A stretch of 64,000 bases of DNA from Gerris lacustris (taxonomy: Eukaryota; Arthropoda; Insecta; Hemiptera; Gerridae). The notes beneath the pieces were generated by a model. That model was not told the origin of the DNA and did not search any database. It saw only the letters and a list, made by a program, of their open reading frames with translations. The position numbers and the translations under genes are program-made. Positions 23,234 to 36,329 of this stretch are shown here, one piece after another. Numbering within the stretch: the stretch's first letter is position 1; each line of letters begins with the position of its first letter. The stretch spans positions 17,027,344 through 17,091,343 of the forward strand of contig OX578281.1 in assembly GCA_951217055.1 (NCBI GenBank). The letters run 5' to 3'.

Positions 23234-23632
23234 GATGTCAAATTTTATCAATAATGTATGAATATATAATGTTATGAGATGTCAAATTTTATCAATAATG
23301 TATGAATATATAATGCTATGAGATGTCAAATTGTGTCGATAATGTATGAATATATAATGCTATGAGATGTCAAATTTTATCAATAATGTATAAATATACA
23401 TAATGCTATGAGATGTCAAATTGTATCAATAATGTATGAATATATAATGCTATGAGATGTCAAATTGTGTCAATAATGTATGAATATATAATGCTATGAG
23501 ATGTCAAATTGTGTCGATAATGTATGAATATATAATGCTATGAGATGTCAAATTTTATCAATAATGTATAAATATATATAATGCTATGACATGTCAAATT
23601 GTATCAAGAATGTATAAATATATAATGCTATG
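23234..23632. repeat. 44-bp minisatellite, about nine units
   Basis: Unit GATGTCAAATTTTATCAATA followed by ATGTATGAATATATAATGCTATGA. Nine contiguous copies, most 44 bp, two longer by 2 bp (TATAAATATACATAAT, TATAAATATATATAAT). Variants (TTTTATCAA, TTGTGTCGA, TTGTATCAA, TTGTGTCAA) recur with a four-unit period: units 3-4 resemble units 7-8. This suggests growth by blocks of about 178 bp. Confidence 0.9.
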
Positions 23633-23710
23633 AGTATATAATCAATCAATCAATTGTGCATTTGCAGAAAAAATACAAACATTGAATAATGTGAAAACTA
23701 TATTCTTATA

Positions 23711-24035
23711 TAGTAAAACCTGTTTAAGCTTGAAAGCCACAGTTCTTTAGATTGTTACTCCCCTTATAAAATAACAGAGGGGAGTAGCAATCTAAAGAAG
23801 GTTTATGGAATGATCTTCTTTACGCTGTTACTCCCCTTATCAAAACAGAAGTGTGATATTCCTTTGTCCTAAAGTAAATTGGACTAAACTTACCTTTTTC
23901 TTATTTATATTATAATAGAATAATAGTTATTTAGTCAAAGTCATTTTTATTCTAAAACAAAATAGGGGAGTAGCAATCTAATGAAGAGCCAATTTTTCCA
24001 GCTTCGCAGGATTCCAGCTTAGACAGGTTTTACTG
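23711..24035. mobile_element. pogo-like MITE (325 bp)
   Basis: TA on both sides (23709-23710, 24036-24037). Ends are inverted: TAGTAAAACCTGTTTAAGCT and, as complement of the right end, CAGTAAAACCTGTCTAAGCT. Inside are three GGGGAGTA(A/G)CAATCTAA-type blocks in both orientations. A CAGT-A-AACCT start and TA duplication match the pogo/Tigger type of Tc1/mariner. No transposase. Related sequence at 45995-46225. Confidence 0.8.
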
Positions 24036-24689
24036 TATTAAGATTGAGTTGAAATGTCAAGCGTTTTAAATATTTCTGGTGCAAAAATAAGGAGGGCACA
24101 CAATAATTTGTGCAAAACCGTGAAATCTAAACTACAGTATTGATTTCATTTGAATATAGTGCGGATATTCTATAGGATCATACTCGTTCAAAACCTAAAA
24201 ATCAATTTCAAAATATTATTGGGGACGCTTCTTTTTAAGGTACATATTACATTTAAGTAAAAAGATATATATATTATTATTTGTTGCGAATGGGCAACGC
24301 AAATATCAATGAACATCTTTAATCAAAAAAACTTTTTTTAAAAAAAAAAAACTAAAATAAATCAACAGGTGATTGCACGCAATAGCCGTTTTAAAGGGGT
24401 AAGAGTTTAGAATGGTGCCATGAAAGATTAAAATATGTATTATGATCTTTCCTGCCATATAATTTATCATAGTAAATTCATCACTCATTTCCAAATTATT
24501 TCCCCCACTTCATTTACATTGTTTTTCGTCACTAAACAAGGTTATTATTAATGCTTCATCTTGTCTTTGAATTATTAATGATTTTCGTTATTCTTTATTT
24601 TTAATAATTAAATGTCTATTAATGGTTAAACGAGCAAGGTGTTTGTCAGACCCTCTTCTACTTGTGGTCGAGAAAGTTGTGAAAAGGTT
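24036..24689. other. AT-rich non-coding DNA
   Basis: Nothing recognised; A-run at about 24340. Confidence 0.5.
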
Positions 24690-24930
24690 TCCAAAGACTT
24701 TACTATCCTTAGCGCCAGGGGTTAAGAGCCTGTTGCAGGGTCAATCTTCTCTGACCTAGGGTTGATGTAATATCGTCCTTCAAACTAGCACTTCTTCCGT
24801 TTGGTCTCTTTGCAGCCCTCTTCCAAGTAATCTTTCTCTCCCCATTCTTCGGACATGGCCAAACTATCAGAGTTAAGCTTTCCAATCTGTTAGGTATCCA
24901 ATCCAAGTCCTAAGGCTCCCTTCTTGATAT
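24690..24930 (-). pseudogene. LINE ORF2 C-terminal remnant
   Basis: The minus-strand frame 24709-24906 contains WPCPKNGERK … AAKRPNGRS … LKDDI … QQALNPW. This follows the order of the C-terminal tail of many non-LTR retrotransposon polymerases (K/R-rich GRP, W.DDI, then a W-rich tail). The catalytic part is absent. The clade cannot be named. Confidence 0.4.
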
Positions 24931-25144
24931 TTCCCAATCATTCTGTCGACTCTCTTTGGTATGAAATTGACGTACCACATTATTTTACTTCAGGAATATG
25001 AGCATTGATAGAAGTCGTCTTAATGGATTCAAAGATCTCTCTACGTAAAATAATTCTTGTTTATTTATCAAAGCAGCTTTCGGCTTTTTAAAGCTATCAA
25101 ACACAAAAACACTTAATATTTATCTCAGTTTGTTGAAGTGTTAT

Positions 25145-25785
25145 TAAGTTTGAACTCTTATAGTCCAGGAGATAGTGAGCAAAAAAGCGTGTAACTAACA
25201 TCAAGCTAGAAATTTGTGTATAAGTAAATCTTTTAGTCCCTTTTAAGAATATGTGGTCGGCTAAGTCCATCTGCGAGACATAGCTTAGCAATAGGCATTT
25301 GAAAAAAAAAACAAAAAAAAAACAAAAAAAAAACACGGTGGTGAGAGCGGCCATGTCCCGCCCTTTATGGTGGACAATGTGATTTTTATGATCCTGAGTA
25401 CAAAATTCGTTAGTAGACCAAAATTCAAGTTGATGTTAGTTGTTCACTTGATGACCTAAGTGACCTCTTTGATTTGGAGTAATATTTGACTAACTAACCA
25501 ATTAATTAAGTGACAAACTATGATCAACTTAATTTTTGGACTACTAACTAACTTCATACTCAGGATCATGAAAATCGCATTGTCCACCATAAAGGGCAGG
25601 ACATGGCCGCTCTCCACCGGTTTGTTTATTTCCAAATGCCTATTGGCAAACTATTTCCCGCAGACGAACTTAGCCGACCACATATTCTTAAAAGGCGCTA
25701 AAAGATTGACTTGTATACAAAATTCTAGCTTGATCTTAATCAGACACTTTTTTGCACGCTATCTCCTGGACTATTAGTGTTTGTT
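25145..25785. repeat. Foldback element, about 640 bp
   Basis: Left arm about 25145-25425, right arm about 25519-25785, spacer about 95 bp. Matching landmarks: TAGTCCAGGAGATAG / CTATCTCCTGGACTA; AAGAATATGTGGTCGGCTAA / AGCCGACCACATATTCTTAA; GACATGGCC/GGCCATGTC; TTGTCCACCATAAAGG and its complement; ATGATCCTGAGTA / TACTCAGGATCAT. Both arms contain the same mock reading frame (LADHIFLKG). An A/C simple run sits inside the left arm (25300-25335). Confidence 0.8.
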
Positions 25786-25849
25786 CTTAGGCTCCGATGA
25801 TGCCTTTAATAACCCTTAAGCTGCTTTTGATGTATAAACAAGTATTATT

Positions 25850-26190
25850 TTACGAGGAGAGACAGTTTCTTTGTATATATACTACAGTTTCTTTGTATAC
25901 TTACTACCGTTTCTTGTATAAATCTATTTTTATTTCAACGTCGGACTTCAACCCCTACGTGACGCGGATTTCACCGGAAAACCAAGCTGTTTACTTCAAG
26001 CCTACCCGCGGAAGACTATGCACCAAGTTTTGCTTATTTCAGTTTGTTGAAGTGTTAATTTTACGTGGGGAGGCACTTTCTTTGTATACATACTACAGTT
26101 TCTTGTATATACTCGTACATCTGTTTCTTTCAGTTTGTTAAAGTGTTGATTTTACGTGGAAAGAATTTTTCTTTGTATACATACTCAAAT
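25850..26190 (+). repeat. Penelope-end-like fragment in a short tandem context
   Basis: 25938-26035 matches the 4437-4610 family: CGTCGGACTTCAACCCC, ATTTCACCGGAAAACCAAGC, CGCGGAAG and CACCAAG. Around it, a unit with TTTACG(A/T)GG, TTTCTTTGTATA and TACTACAGTTTCTT occurs about three times (25850, 26050, 26140). Confidence 0.5.
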
Positions 26191-26400
26191 GATCCAATTT
26201 TGATTTAACTATTTAATATTTATTTTTTGAGAGTTTAAGTTTGCACTGAATTTGTTTGAACATTTTTAGAGAAGGAGATTTTATTTTAGGGAAATTTAAT
26301 GACTTCTTTCCTATTAATGATATGTACAAAGAGTTTAAAGTTGACTTAAGGTTGTCTAGAGTTTAAGGAGACTTTAAAGTTTATTTCCAATAAATTTCTT

Positions 26401-26760
26401 TATTATACTTTACTTACTTACTTATTCCGTTTCTCTTCTACCTCTCGGTGTAGAGGATGTACAAAGGCGACGCCATTGCAGTCTATCTGAGGCCACTGTC
26501 CTAGCGTTTCTATGCGTGATACCTCGCTTTTCAAATACTGGAACCAGGGTGTCTTGCCATGTCGCTCTGCGGCGACCTCTTGGTCGTCTTCCTTCACACT
26601 CGCTAGCTTAGCTTGCTTCGAAATCGTATGGTCTCCTATCCTAACTACATGACCGAACCACCTCATTTTTTGCTTATCTACTCTATCTGACAATGGCTCC
26701 GCTTGCAGGCTCGTTTCTATTGTTTGATTCCTAACTCGATCCATACGGTTGAGACTTCCT
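26401..26760 (-). pseudogene. LINE ORF2 C-terminal remnant
   Basis: The minus-strand frame 26418-26744 reads MDRVRNQTIETSL … KMRWFGHVVRIGDH … FQYLKSEV. This is the tail that follows the RT domain in many LINEs (DRIRN..IR, LRWFGHV.RM). Just after the stop a TAAG-type simple tail (26401-26420) is present, as LINE 3' ends often have. Truncated at the 5' side. No intact catalytic domain. Confidence 0.6.
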
Positions 26761-27446
26761 TCTTTATTATTATAGTTTTAATAATATATCTAATATTTAC
26801 TCAATTATTCAAGAGCAGTAAAGCTTCTTCAATTATGATTATTATGTTTACTGAAGACTTAAAAGCTTGATAATACCATCTGATGTAGCGGCACGCCAAT
26901 CTCGTGTAATGGCGTGTAATCCATCGCATATATATTTGTATAAGCCCAATGACAGGTTTTAGAATTCCACAAACTATTTGTGATTATAAATAGTGCCAAT
27001 TACAATAATTATGGTAGAAAATTAAAATTATTGCCTTCATTATTGATCTTCTATAATATATTCTATCAAATTCTTTATTAAAGTCTTCACGACATCGCTT
27101 ATATAACCACCTCTAAAATAACAATACTGGCATAGAATAACGAATAAATAATAGGAACAATTTGTATTAAATAATAATTATTCTATAACTTAAATTTAAT
27201 ACCATTTAAACTTTGAAGAATAGGAAAGAAAAAAATTAAAGAAACTAGTATAAAATGTGTATTAAATTTTAGATTCAAGTTAAGTTTACATATTATTTAT
27301 TAAAAGCAAGAACTGTTTTATTTATATTTTACAATCTTAACTAACTTATGTTCAAAAAGATGTTAAAAAGTTTACTAATTAAAACTTTATTATTCTTAGT
27401 TTTTTTTCTTTTTTTAAGCTTTATGGATTTCGTGATTCCTAAATAT

Positions 27447-27448
<2 letters not shown>
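26761..27448. other. AT-rich non-coding DNA
   Basis: 26925-26955 carries another short TATAAGCCC-type tail segment. No gene. Confidence 0.45.

Positions 27449-27530
<82 letters not shown>
27449..27530. repeat. (TA)n microsatellite
   Basis: Uninterrupted TA run after a short CACACA lead-in. Confidence 0.97.
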
Positions 27531-27533
<3 letters not shown>

Positions 27534-27748
27534 AATAATGGATTAACATTGTAAGTTTATTTCAGAACGTAATTTCATGAATAAATATATACTTGAAAAT
27601 TTAAATTAGCTTATTAGTTTAGTTTATTAGCATATGTTAAAACTTTAGAGAGTCATTTTGTTGAAAGTTTTGTTTCAATACAGTAGATCTTCTCTTCTCT
27701 TTCTTCTACTTCAACATATTTAACCTTAATTTAATGCTTGTAGTATAT

Positions 27749-27785
<37 letters not shown>

Positions 27786-27980
27786 CCATGAACTGATAAC
27801 CAACTAGCATGATCGAAACCTGTCTGGACATCAGTATGATTCGAAACTTGAATTTAAACTCAATTCTGTACATGTTTTTTACACAATAAACTAAACTTCT
27901 GTCGAATCCGCTTTGAAAGAAGAAACTTGATTTCATAGGGAAGTGCAGAAGTTCATTAAATAATTTAAAATACAAAATAT
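27531..27980. other. AT-rich non-coding DNA
   Basis: Poly(T) run at about 27752-27780. No gene. Confidence 0.5.
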
Positions 27981-28284
27981 TACGCATGCGCATATTAAAG
28001 GTGGATTCACACCTACGGTCACGGACAGGGCTGATCACGGACAGGGCACGGCACGGTCTCGGTCTACCCATTCCCACTGTCCGGGCAGGCACCAGTCAGT
28101 CAAAGGCAGAATCTCCTTCCCTCAACACTACATCCTACGCGTACCACTATAATGTCTCTCAGTAATTTAAAATTGAACACAATTGTTAAAATTGAACACC
28201 TTCTTTAATTTGTATAAAATAGATTTTTTCTTGATGGATGTTGTAGGTGTTAAATAGATACTATCAAAACTTGTTAGTTTTATA

Positions 28285-28345
28285 TATATATTTAATATGA
28301 AACGTTTCGACCTTTTTCTCTCTTTATAAGGTCATTTTCAATAAT
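28285..28345 (-). mobile_element. Penelope-like stem-loop fragment
   Basis: Minus strand: ATTGAAAATGACCTTATAAA … AAGGTCGAAACGTTTC. The ATGACC/GGTC stem followed by GAAACGT is the same architecture as at 4437-4610 and 53630-53665. Short, with no coding part. Confidence 0.45.
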
Positions 28346-28529
28346 TTTTCTTTTACTACAACTGAAACATATTAATAATAGGTATAATTCAAAATTCCTT
28401 CGTTTTCTTATAATTTAACATTAACTTGTTTGTTGTGAATAATTACTTTTGAATTTTTCATCACAATTCCAACAAATATTAAGAAAACAATCCTATTTTT
28501 ATATTATATGTACAAAATAATTAAAAATG

Positions 28530-28562
28530 TTTCTTCCGAGCTTACCGAAGGTAACGGAAGCT
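28530..28562. repeat. Short family F terminal palindrome
   Basis: TTCCGAGCTTACCGAAGGTA followed by ACGGAAGC; the same 30-bp piece starts the repeats at 10980 and 54120. Confidence 0.55.
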
Positions 28563-29239
28563 ATTTTTTGAAAAACTTACAATCTGTGTATAAATAGATG
28601 AGACATTTAAAAATTTCTCCATAAGAGTTCGTCATAATTCAATCAACATTAAAATACATATATACAAATAAATAAATATGTAGTCAACACATTTTAAAAA
28701 TACACAGTTCTAAAATTTAATAATAAATTCAATACATATTTTTTTTTTAAAAAAAGAAGCATTACATTCTAAATCTATTTTATTCATATTAAAATTTGTT
28801 CTAGAGTTTTCACCGAGAACATTTGGAAGAAAGAGAACATCACTTTATTTACTTAATGATTATAATATTCTCATAAATTTATTGATATTATTAAATACAT
28901 TTAGTAAAAACACTATTGCAATGGCAATAAACCAGTAGATAGGAGGCGTACCGAGGGTTGACTGTCCGTAGGGCTCTCGCACTGTCGGTCTGATCACGGT
29001 ACGCACAGGGCAAGCTCCAGTCTAGATCGCTCGGCAAGCAACCCTGATCGGACCGTGCCCTGTGCGTGACCGGACCGTGCCGAAGGTTCCCACCTTGCTG
29101 CTTATATGCTTCTATATAAAAACATAGAAATCGATCTTGATCTGACCTGACCCGACCGTGATCAGCCCTGTCCGATCGTAGGTGTGAATCCACCTTAAAT
29201 GCGCATGCGTAGTTTAACTTCTCAATATTTTTAATATGT

Positions 29240-29545
29240 GCGTGTCAAGAAGTTAGTAGTAGTCTAGTACTTTCTACTAGGACGGGTAGGACGAACCACT
29301 TGTTCGAACCTTGCAATTAGGCCATCATTCAGGCCCTTTTTACGCCCCGCGGTAGAGAGTTCCAGCCACTTCACACATCATACATATGTACATTTGTACC
29401 GCCGAAGCGAGTATGATGTGATCAATAGTGAGCCATATAAATCAGAGTGTCACGGCGAGGAATCGAACCCCGTCTCGTTCCACTCGAGATTCAGTGATGG
29501 CCGAGCAGACGTGGTTTAACTCACACGGCTACGCTAGCTCCCCGT
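29240..29545 (-). mobile_element. tRNA-derived SINE, copy 1
   Basis: Minus-strand head has an exact A box TAGCGTAGCCG and an exact B box GGTTCGATTCC. The body runs TATATGGCTCACT, CTCGCTTCGG, CTCTACCGCGGGGCG and GGTTCGAACAAGTGGTTCGT. The body, in the same order, is shared with 35838-36215 on the plus strand. Two separate copies with a Pol III head support a SINE. Confidence 0.8.
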
Positions 29546-32083
<2,538 letters not shown>

Positions 32084-32084
32084 G

Positions 32085-32410
32085 AGTACAGTGGAGACGA
32101 ACTATTTAATACTTCTATTACAGTAGTGATGAACTCTATACCATTACTAGAACAGTGGTCATAAACTGTTTACTACTTCTAGTAGTATAGTTGTGATGAA
32201 CTATTAGTATAGTTCAACTACTACTAACTAACTACTATTACCTACTATTAGTATAGTGGTGATGAACTCTACCATTACTAGAACAGTGGTCATAAACTGT
32301 TTACCACTTCTAGAAGTATATATTTGATGAACTATTTCTACTACTAGTATAGTAGTGATGAACTCTTTACTAGTTGTGTATTGGTAATAAACTCTTCACA
32401 ACTAGTATAG
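32085..32410. repeat. Imperfect tandem repeat
   Basis: GTGATGAACTCTA, CCATTACTAGAACAGTGGTC and ATAAACTGTTTA occur in order at about 32125-32180 and again at about 32257-32312, with degenerate partial units around them (TAGTATAGT, GATGAACTATT). Confidence 0.75.
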
Positions 32411-33007
32411 TGATAATGAGGGACACATGATCTGCGATCAGGCTCGCTAGTGAAACATTGGCAGTGTTATTTTGTTTTGTAGTACGCCGGTTTACAATCT
32501 TATTAAGTAGGTAAATGCTAACCAATTACCTCCAAAATCCATTTATCTCGCAAAATGTTTTTTAAAAAAGTGTAGGAAAAAATAATTTCGTTACTTTGTT
32601 CCCACAAAAAAGTCTTTGATATTAACATCGATCTTGATGAAAAAACTATTATGCATTCTCCGATTTTCCTTTAAAATGTCTAATATTGTATAGTAATAAC
32701 ACCTGAGTGGAAATAAAGGGGTTAAATATATAGGGAAACATCTTGTTTCCCTAAGTTGTTACATATTTTCTGTAATATGTTAACCAATTTTTTATAAAAT
32801 AGTTCAATAGTTTAGGCTCTGCTGTTTAATGGTCCTGAACATAGCTCTAAGACTAGTGTCGTTTAAAATGAGGATGGGTGGACAACAAATGCAGAGTGGA
32901 GTTGTGTTGACCCATAAAGGAATGGCGATAGTTTTTATTTTTTTATATTCAGGCTGTTGATCCTTGGCTAATATGGTACAGTTATTAGTTACAGTCTATA
33001 TGATACA
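32411..33007. other. AT-rich non-coding DNA
   Basis: Nothing recognised. Confidence 0.5.
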
Positions 33008-33015
33008 GTTATTAC

Positions 33016-33641
33016 CAGGGCTCGATTTGAGGCGGAACGCGGCGGAACGGCGTTCCGGGACCTCTCTCTCTGATAAATAAAAAATAAAATGATCGAGACT
33101 AAGATATTTTTAAAATCCTTAGTTAAAATTTTGTTTGTCAGTGAGTGACTACAAATTTTATTAAGGATATCATGTATTAAACTGACACCATAGTATTACT
33201 CTAGACTAGCTCGCAATTTATTAACAAAGGTTTTTTTTTTAGTGGCGCAGGGATCGTATTAAATAAGTACTGTGCAGAGACGCTGTGCCGAAACTCCTCC
33301 GAGGAGAGTGAGACAGGGAATGTTTTTGTTGATTTAATTATTCGTATAAACCTAATATTTATTTATAGAGAGTATTGTGACATGCTAATCAAGAAATTGT
33401 TTATAAGAAATACTAATAAAAATGACATAAGCATAAGTTTCCACACAAAACCCACCTGATTGCAGTATGGGTTTATGTCTAAAACTGCTTAAAATGCTGT
33501 TTTTGAACGTTTATTTTTCAAAATTTTCCCGGGGGAGGACCCCCGAACCCCCCTTCTATAGGGGGGGGGGGGGGGGGGGAGGAAGATAGAGAGAGGGTAG
33601 GTTGTAGTTCCGGCACCTCAATTTCTAGAAATCGAGCACTG
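33016..33641. mobile_element. hAT-type MITE (626 bp) with 8-bp target duplication
   Basis: Starts CAGGGCTCGATTT; the complement of its end is CAGTGCTCGATTT. The exact 8-mer GTTATTAC lies at 33008-33015 and 33642-33649. GGCGGAACG near the left end and GTTCCGGCACCTC near the right extend the symmetry. A GC-rich GGGGGAGGACCCCCGAACC block and a poly(G) run (33559-33578) sit near the right end. No transposase frame. hAT elements make 8-bp duplications and often begin CAG. Confidence 0.9.
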
Positions 33642-33649
33642 GTTATTAC

Positions 33650-34015
33650 TAAATCAAATTATAATTATTATTAACAACGGGAGAATTCTAATTGATTGTA
33701 CAAGGTACAGGTACCAATAGGGTACTTTATAATTATAAGCGATATTTCTCGGTCTAGCTCTATTGTCGTAAATGTCGACTCCTAGACTTGTGGGAAATTG
33801 AAGCTTAATTCGGGACTAGGTATCGTTGTTGACAAAGGAAATTATTCTTCAGAGTAGCTCAGTTGGTAAGAGCGCTATACTGGAAATATAGAGGCCCGTG
33901 GTTCGAGTCCCGGCGCTGGAGTCTGTTTTTCTCGGTCTATCTCCCGTAGTTAATAATAATTATAATTTGATTTAAATTAAAAATTTAAACTTTCCGTAGT
34001 ATGAATACTACCAAA
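33650..34015 (+). mobile_element. tRNA-like/TIR element (family T), copy 1
   Basis: Inverted ends AAATCAAATTATAATTATTA (33651) and TAATAATTATAATTTGATTT (33952) surround a tRNA-like sequence (33848-33921). After the right TIR comes a CCGTAGTATGAATACTACC palindrome that all copies share. The part before the tRNA (33683-33846) matches 44003-44165. Its left TIR abuts the hAT target duplication. The mix of a Pol III head with long TIRs is unusual. Confidence 0.75.
33848..33921 (+). tRNA. tRNA-like sequence (probable pseudogene/SINE head)
   Basis: Exact A box TAGCTCAGTTGG and D-stem GCTC/GAGC. A 5-bp anticodon stem (CTATA/TATAG) holds loop CTGGAAA, so the formal anticodon is GGA. B-box region GTTCGAGTCCC. 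The acceptor stem pairs at 6 of 7 positions, but the T-stem has two mismatches and there is no long variable arm as a true serine tRNA would need. Recurrence in family T argues it is a mobile tRNA derivative rather than a working gene. Confidence 0.6.
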
Positions 34016-34690
34016 AACTTAAAAATGAATTATTACTAATCAAATCATCAACAAAAAAAAGTTTTTAAGTAAGATATTATAATTTGATTGTCTTATTTTT
34101 AACAATTAAATTAAATTTATAATTTAAATTACATAAAAAAACGTGTAGGTTATATGTTTTATTGCATAAGTTATGTTGAGAGGCTAAGAGGATCAACTGA
34201 GAATTTTTCCAATGTCACGGACCTGTACGTGTACGTGGCATTGGACATCATAAGTGTACATCAATTTGAATGATAATTAGACCGAAGATTGACATTCTGA
34301 TTGATCGTGTAAGGTCAACACTAATAGACTGATGAATGGTCTAATGGATTTCCAAATATTTGGGAATCCGAGCTTCAATCATCGGGGAGCGGATAGGAGA
34401 CTGGCCGTCCGAATGATGGCGAAGTGGCAGCAGTTGACTGGGGTGAGGGACAAAGTGCACCCTAGGTGTATGAATAAGTATGTAAAAACAAACTGCGTTA
34501 TTGCAACAAATATTGAATATTAAGAAGATCGTTAATCATCATGAATGGCATCGTTGAATGTCATGATAAGTGTAATAGAGAGAGGGTAGAGGAGTGGAGG
34601 TGCGGGTTGCCTTTGTAACCTTTCTGCATCCTTTAACTAACTCTAATGCTCCTTTTCAATTACATATTATTATAAATTTATTAATTCACT
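34016..34690. other. Non-coding DNA
   Basis: No repeat partner or gene recognised. Confidence 0.4.
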
Positions 34691-34694
34691 ACAC

Positions 34695-34815
34695 AAAAAC
34701 TTCTACTTGCATCAAGTTGAAATTTTACATGCCTGTTCTAACAATACTTTAGATGATTAATTGACATTCAAATCATTACCATTGAACGTAAGATGTTGGT
34801 AAAAAGTTCTCCCTT
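34695..34815 (-). mobile_element. Diverged fragment of element B
   Basis: CATCAAGTTGAAATTTTACAT, CTTTAGATGAT, GAACGTAAGAT and GGTAAAAAG occur in the same order as in the inverted copy at 55270-55410. Only an internal part remains. Confidence 0.55.
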
Positions 34816-34831
34816 TTTACTGGTCTTATAT

Positions 34832-35105
34832 TACTTTGCTTTGTAAGTTTCATCGCACATTTCCGTTTCCCCAATTTTTAACCACTTCCCGTGATTCAAT
34901 CTTCCCCAAATTTTGCACATAGATACAACTAAGGTGAAGAATACAGAAACCAAAAAAAAAAAAAAAAAATGACGTCAAATTTATTTGCTTTTTAAGTTTC
35001 ATCGCACACCTATTGTCCCAATTTTGAACCACTTAACGTCATTCAATCATCCCCAAATTTTACACTAGATACAACTAAGGTCATGAATACAGAAACTTAA
35101 AAAAT
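34832..35105. repeat. Tandem duplication, about 148-bp period
   Basis: Two units each with AAGTTTCATCGCAC, CCAATTTT, AACCACTT, ATTCAATC, CCCCAAATTTT, GATACAACTAAGGT and GAATACAGAAAC. Poly(A) at 34952-34970 between them. Confidence 0.85.
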
Positions 35106-35837
35106 GGTATTTTTATATTAATTATTTAAATTATTAGATCAGATTTAATGTTTTGAATCTTCATCGTAGCATTGATTAATAATGTTCATTTAATGTTTTT
35201 AATTAAAGCGATCAAAGTGTTTTTAAATGAAAGTTAAGCGTAAAATATGAGTAAAACGATTCCTTAAATGTTTCTTATTTACTTGACACAGAAAATAATT
35301 CCAGCTTGTTTTTATCATATATTTATTTGGTACTAGACAACATAAATCATTTAGGATTGTGTTAAACATATCTTTTTCCTACTCTTTATTAGGTCTTTGA
35401 TAAAGAATAGTCGAGGTACAATTGTTGACTTATCAAATTCGATTTTTACCGCCGCGTCGAAGAGAATTGTGACCATTGTATTCTCTATCAAATTGTTCCG
35501 AGTTATAATCTGGCTGTTCCATCCACTGAAAAATCCCTGCGAACTCGCTCCAGTTACCTTTCTATTTCTAACTCAGATTTAACCGGTCAGAATTTTCTCG
35601 TTATTATTTACCCTGAGTAAAGACTCTATCCAGGACTAGATTTGGCAATTTGATGAAATTTACAACTTATAAGTATGATCCACCAATAATACTTGGGTTT
35701 TATTTCTTCTTATGGATGTTTACATATTTAGAAAAAATTAATCTTCATGTGTCATTATTAATTTTTTCTTAGTTGTTTCTACTTAGAAATAGACTTAGAT
35801 GATATACATAGTATATTATCAAATATTATTAAAATGG
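35106..35837. other. AT-rich non-coding DNA
   Basis: No gene supported. Confidence 0.45.
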
Positions 35838-36215
35838 TAGACTCTGGTCTATATTTATCGATACCTACCGTGGGTTCGATCCCGCATTATGGTGCTCTGA
35901 TTTACATCTATGAATCGAGAGCTGAAGTTCAAACAAAGGGATCAGAGGGTACCGAATCTAGGGACCCTACACAGGTACCCAAGAGTGGAGGGCGGTACCG
36001 GGTCATAGATAGGTATGACACCATGCCTTGATCCTCTGATTTATATGACTCACTAGTCACATTATACTTGCTTCGGTATTTCATTGTACAGTCATGTACG
36101 AACTCCCTACCACGGGGCTAGTAAAAAGAACCTAAATATGGCTTATACTTGCTAGGTTCGAACAAGTGGTTTGTCCTTCCCGTCTACTAGTACGTGTACT
36201 AGGACTTTCTAATAC
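35838..36215 (+). mobile_element. tRNA-derived SINE, copy 2
   Basis: Same body as 29240-29545: GATTTATATGACTCAC, TTGCTTCGGTA, AACTCCCTACCACGGGGC and GGTTCGAACAAGTGGTTTGT. B box GGTTCGATCCC at about 35873. About 110 bp (35905-36015, rich in GGTACC words) is inserted after the head, with TCTGATTTA on both sides. Confidence 0.75.
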
Positions 36216-36329
36216 TGCTATAATAAGCTGTAAGCTGAGCTGTATAATGTAAAGATAATAAGGGATAATAAACTCTTCATCTTTGTGAGTTTTATACCCA
36301 AAATTGCATATGTTAAGAATATTTACATG

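Larger units (their letters stand above)
27983..29209. mobile_element. 1.2-kb TIR element with GC-rich ends
   Basis: Inverted ends of about 60 bp: CGCATGCGCAT, AAGGTGGATTCACACCTACG and ACAGGGCTGATCACGG occur at the left and, inverted, at the right. TA flanks both ends (27981-27982, 29210-29211), compatible with a mariner-type or unclassified TIR element. GC-rich subterminal blocks (GGACCGTGCC, CCCTGTGCGTG and inverted partners) at 28935-29165 form internal palindromes. The centre is AT-rich and contains a Penelope-like stem-loop at 28285-28345. No transposase frame. Confidence 0.75.

Noticed and set aside
23234..23632. Regular repeats that might suggest a CRISPR array
   Set aside because: Units are contiguous with no unique spacers and there are no cas genes; the genome is clearly eukaryotic. 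It is a minisatellite.
33848..33921. A functional tRNA-Ser(GGA) gene
   Set aside because: T-stem mismatches, no long variable arm and several dispersed relatives with the same flanks point to a tRNA-derived repeat.
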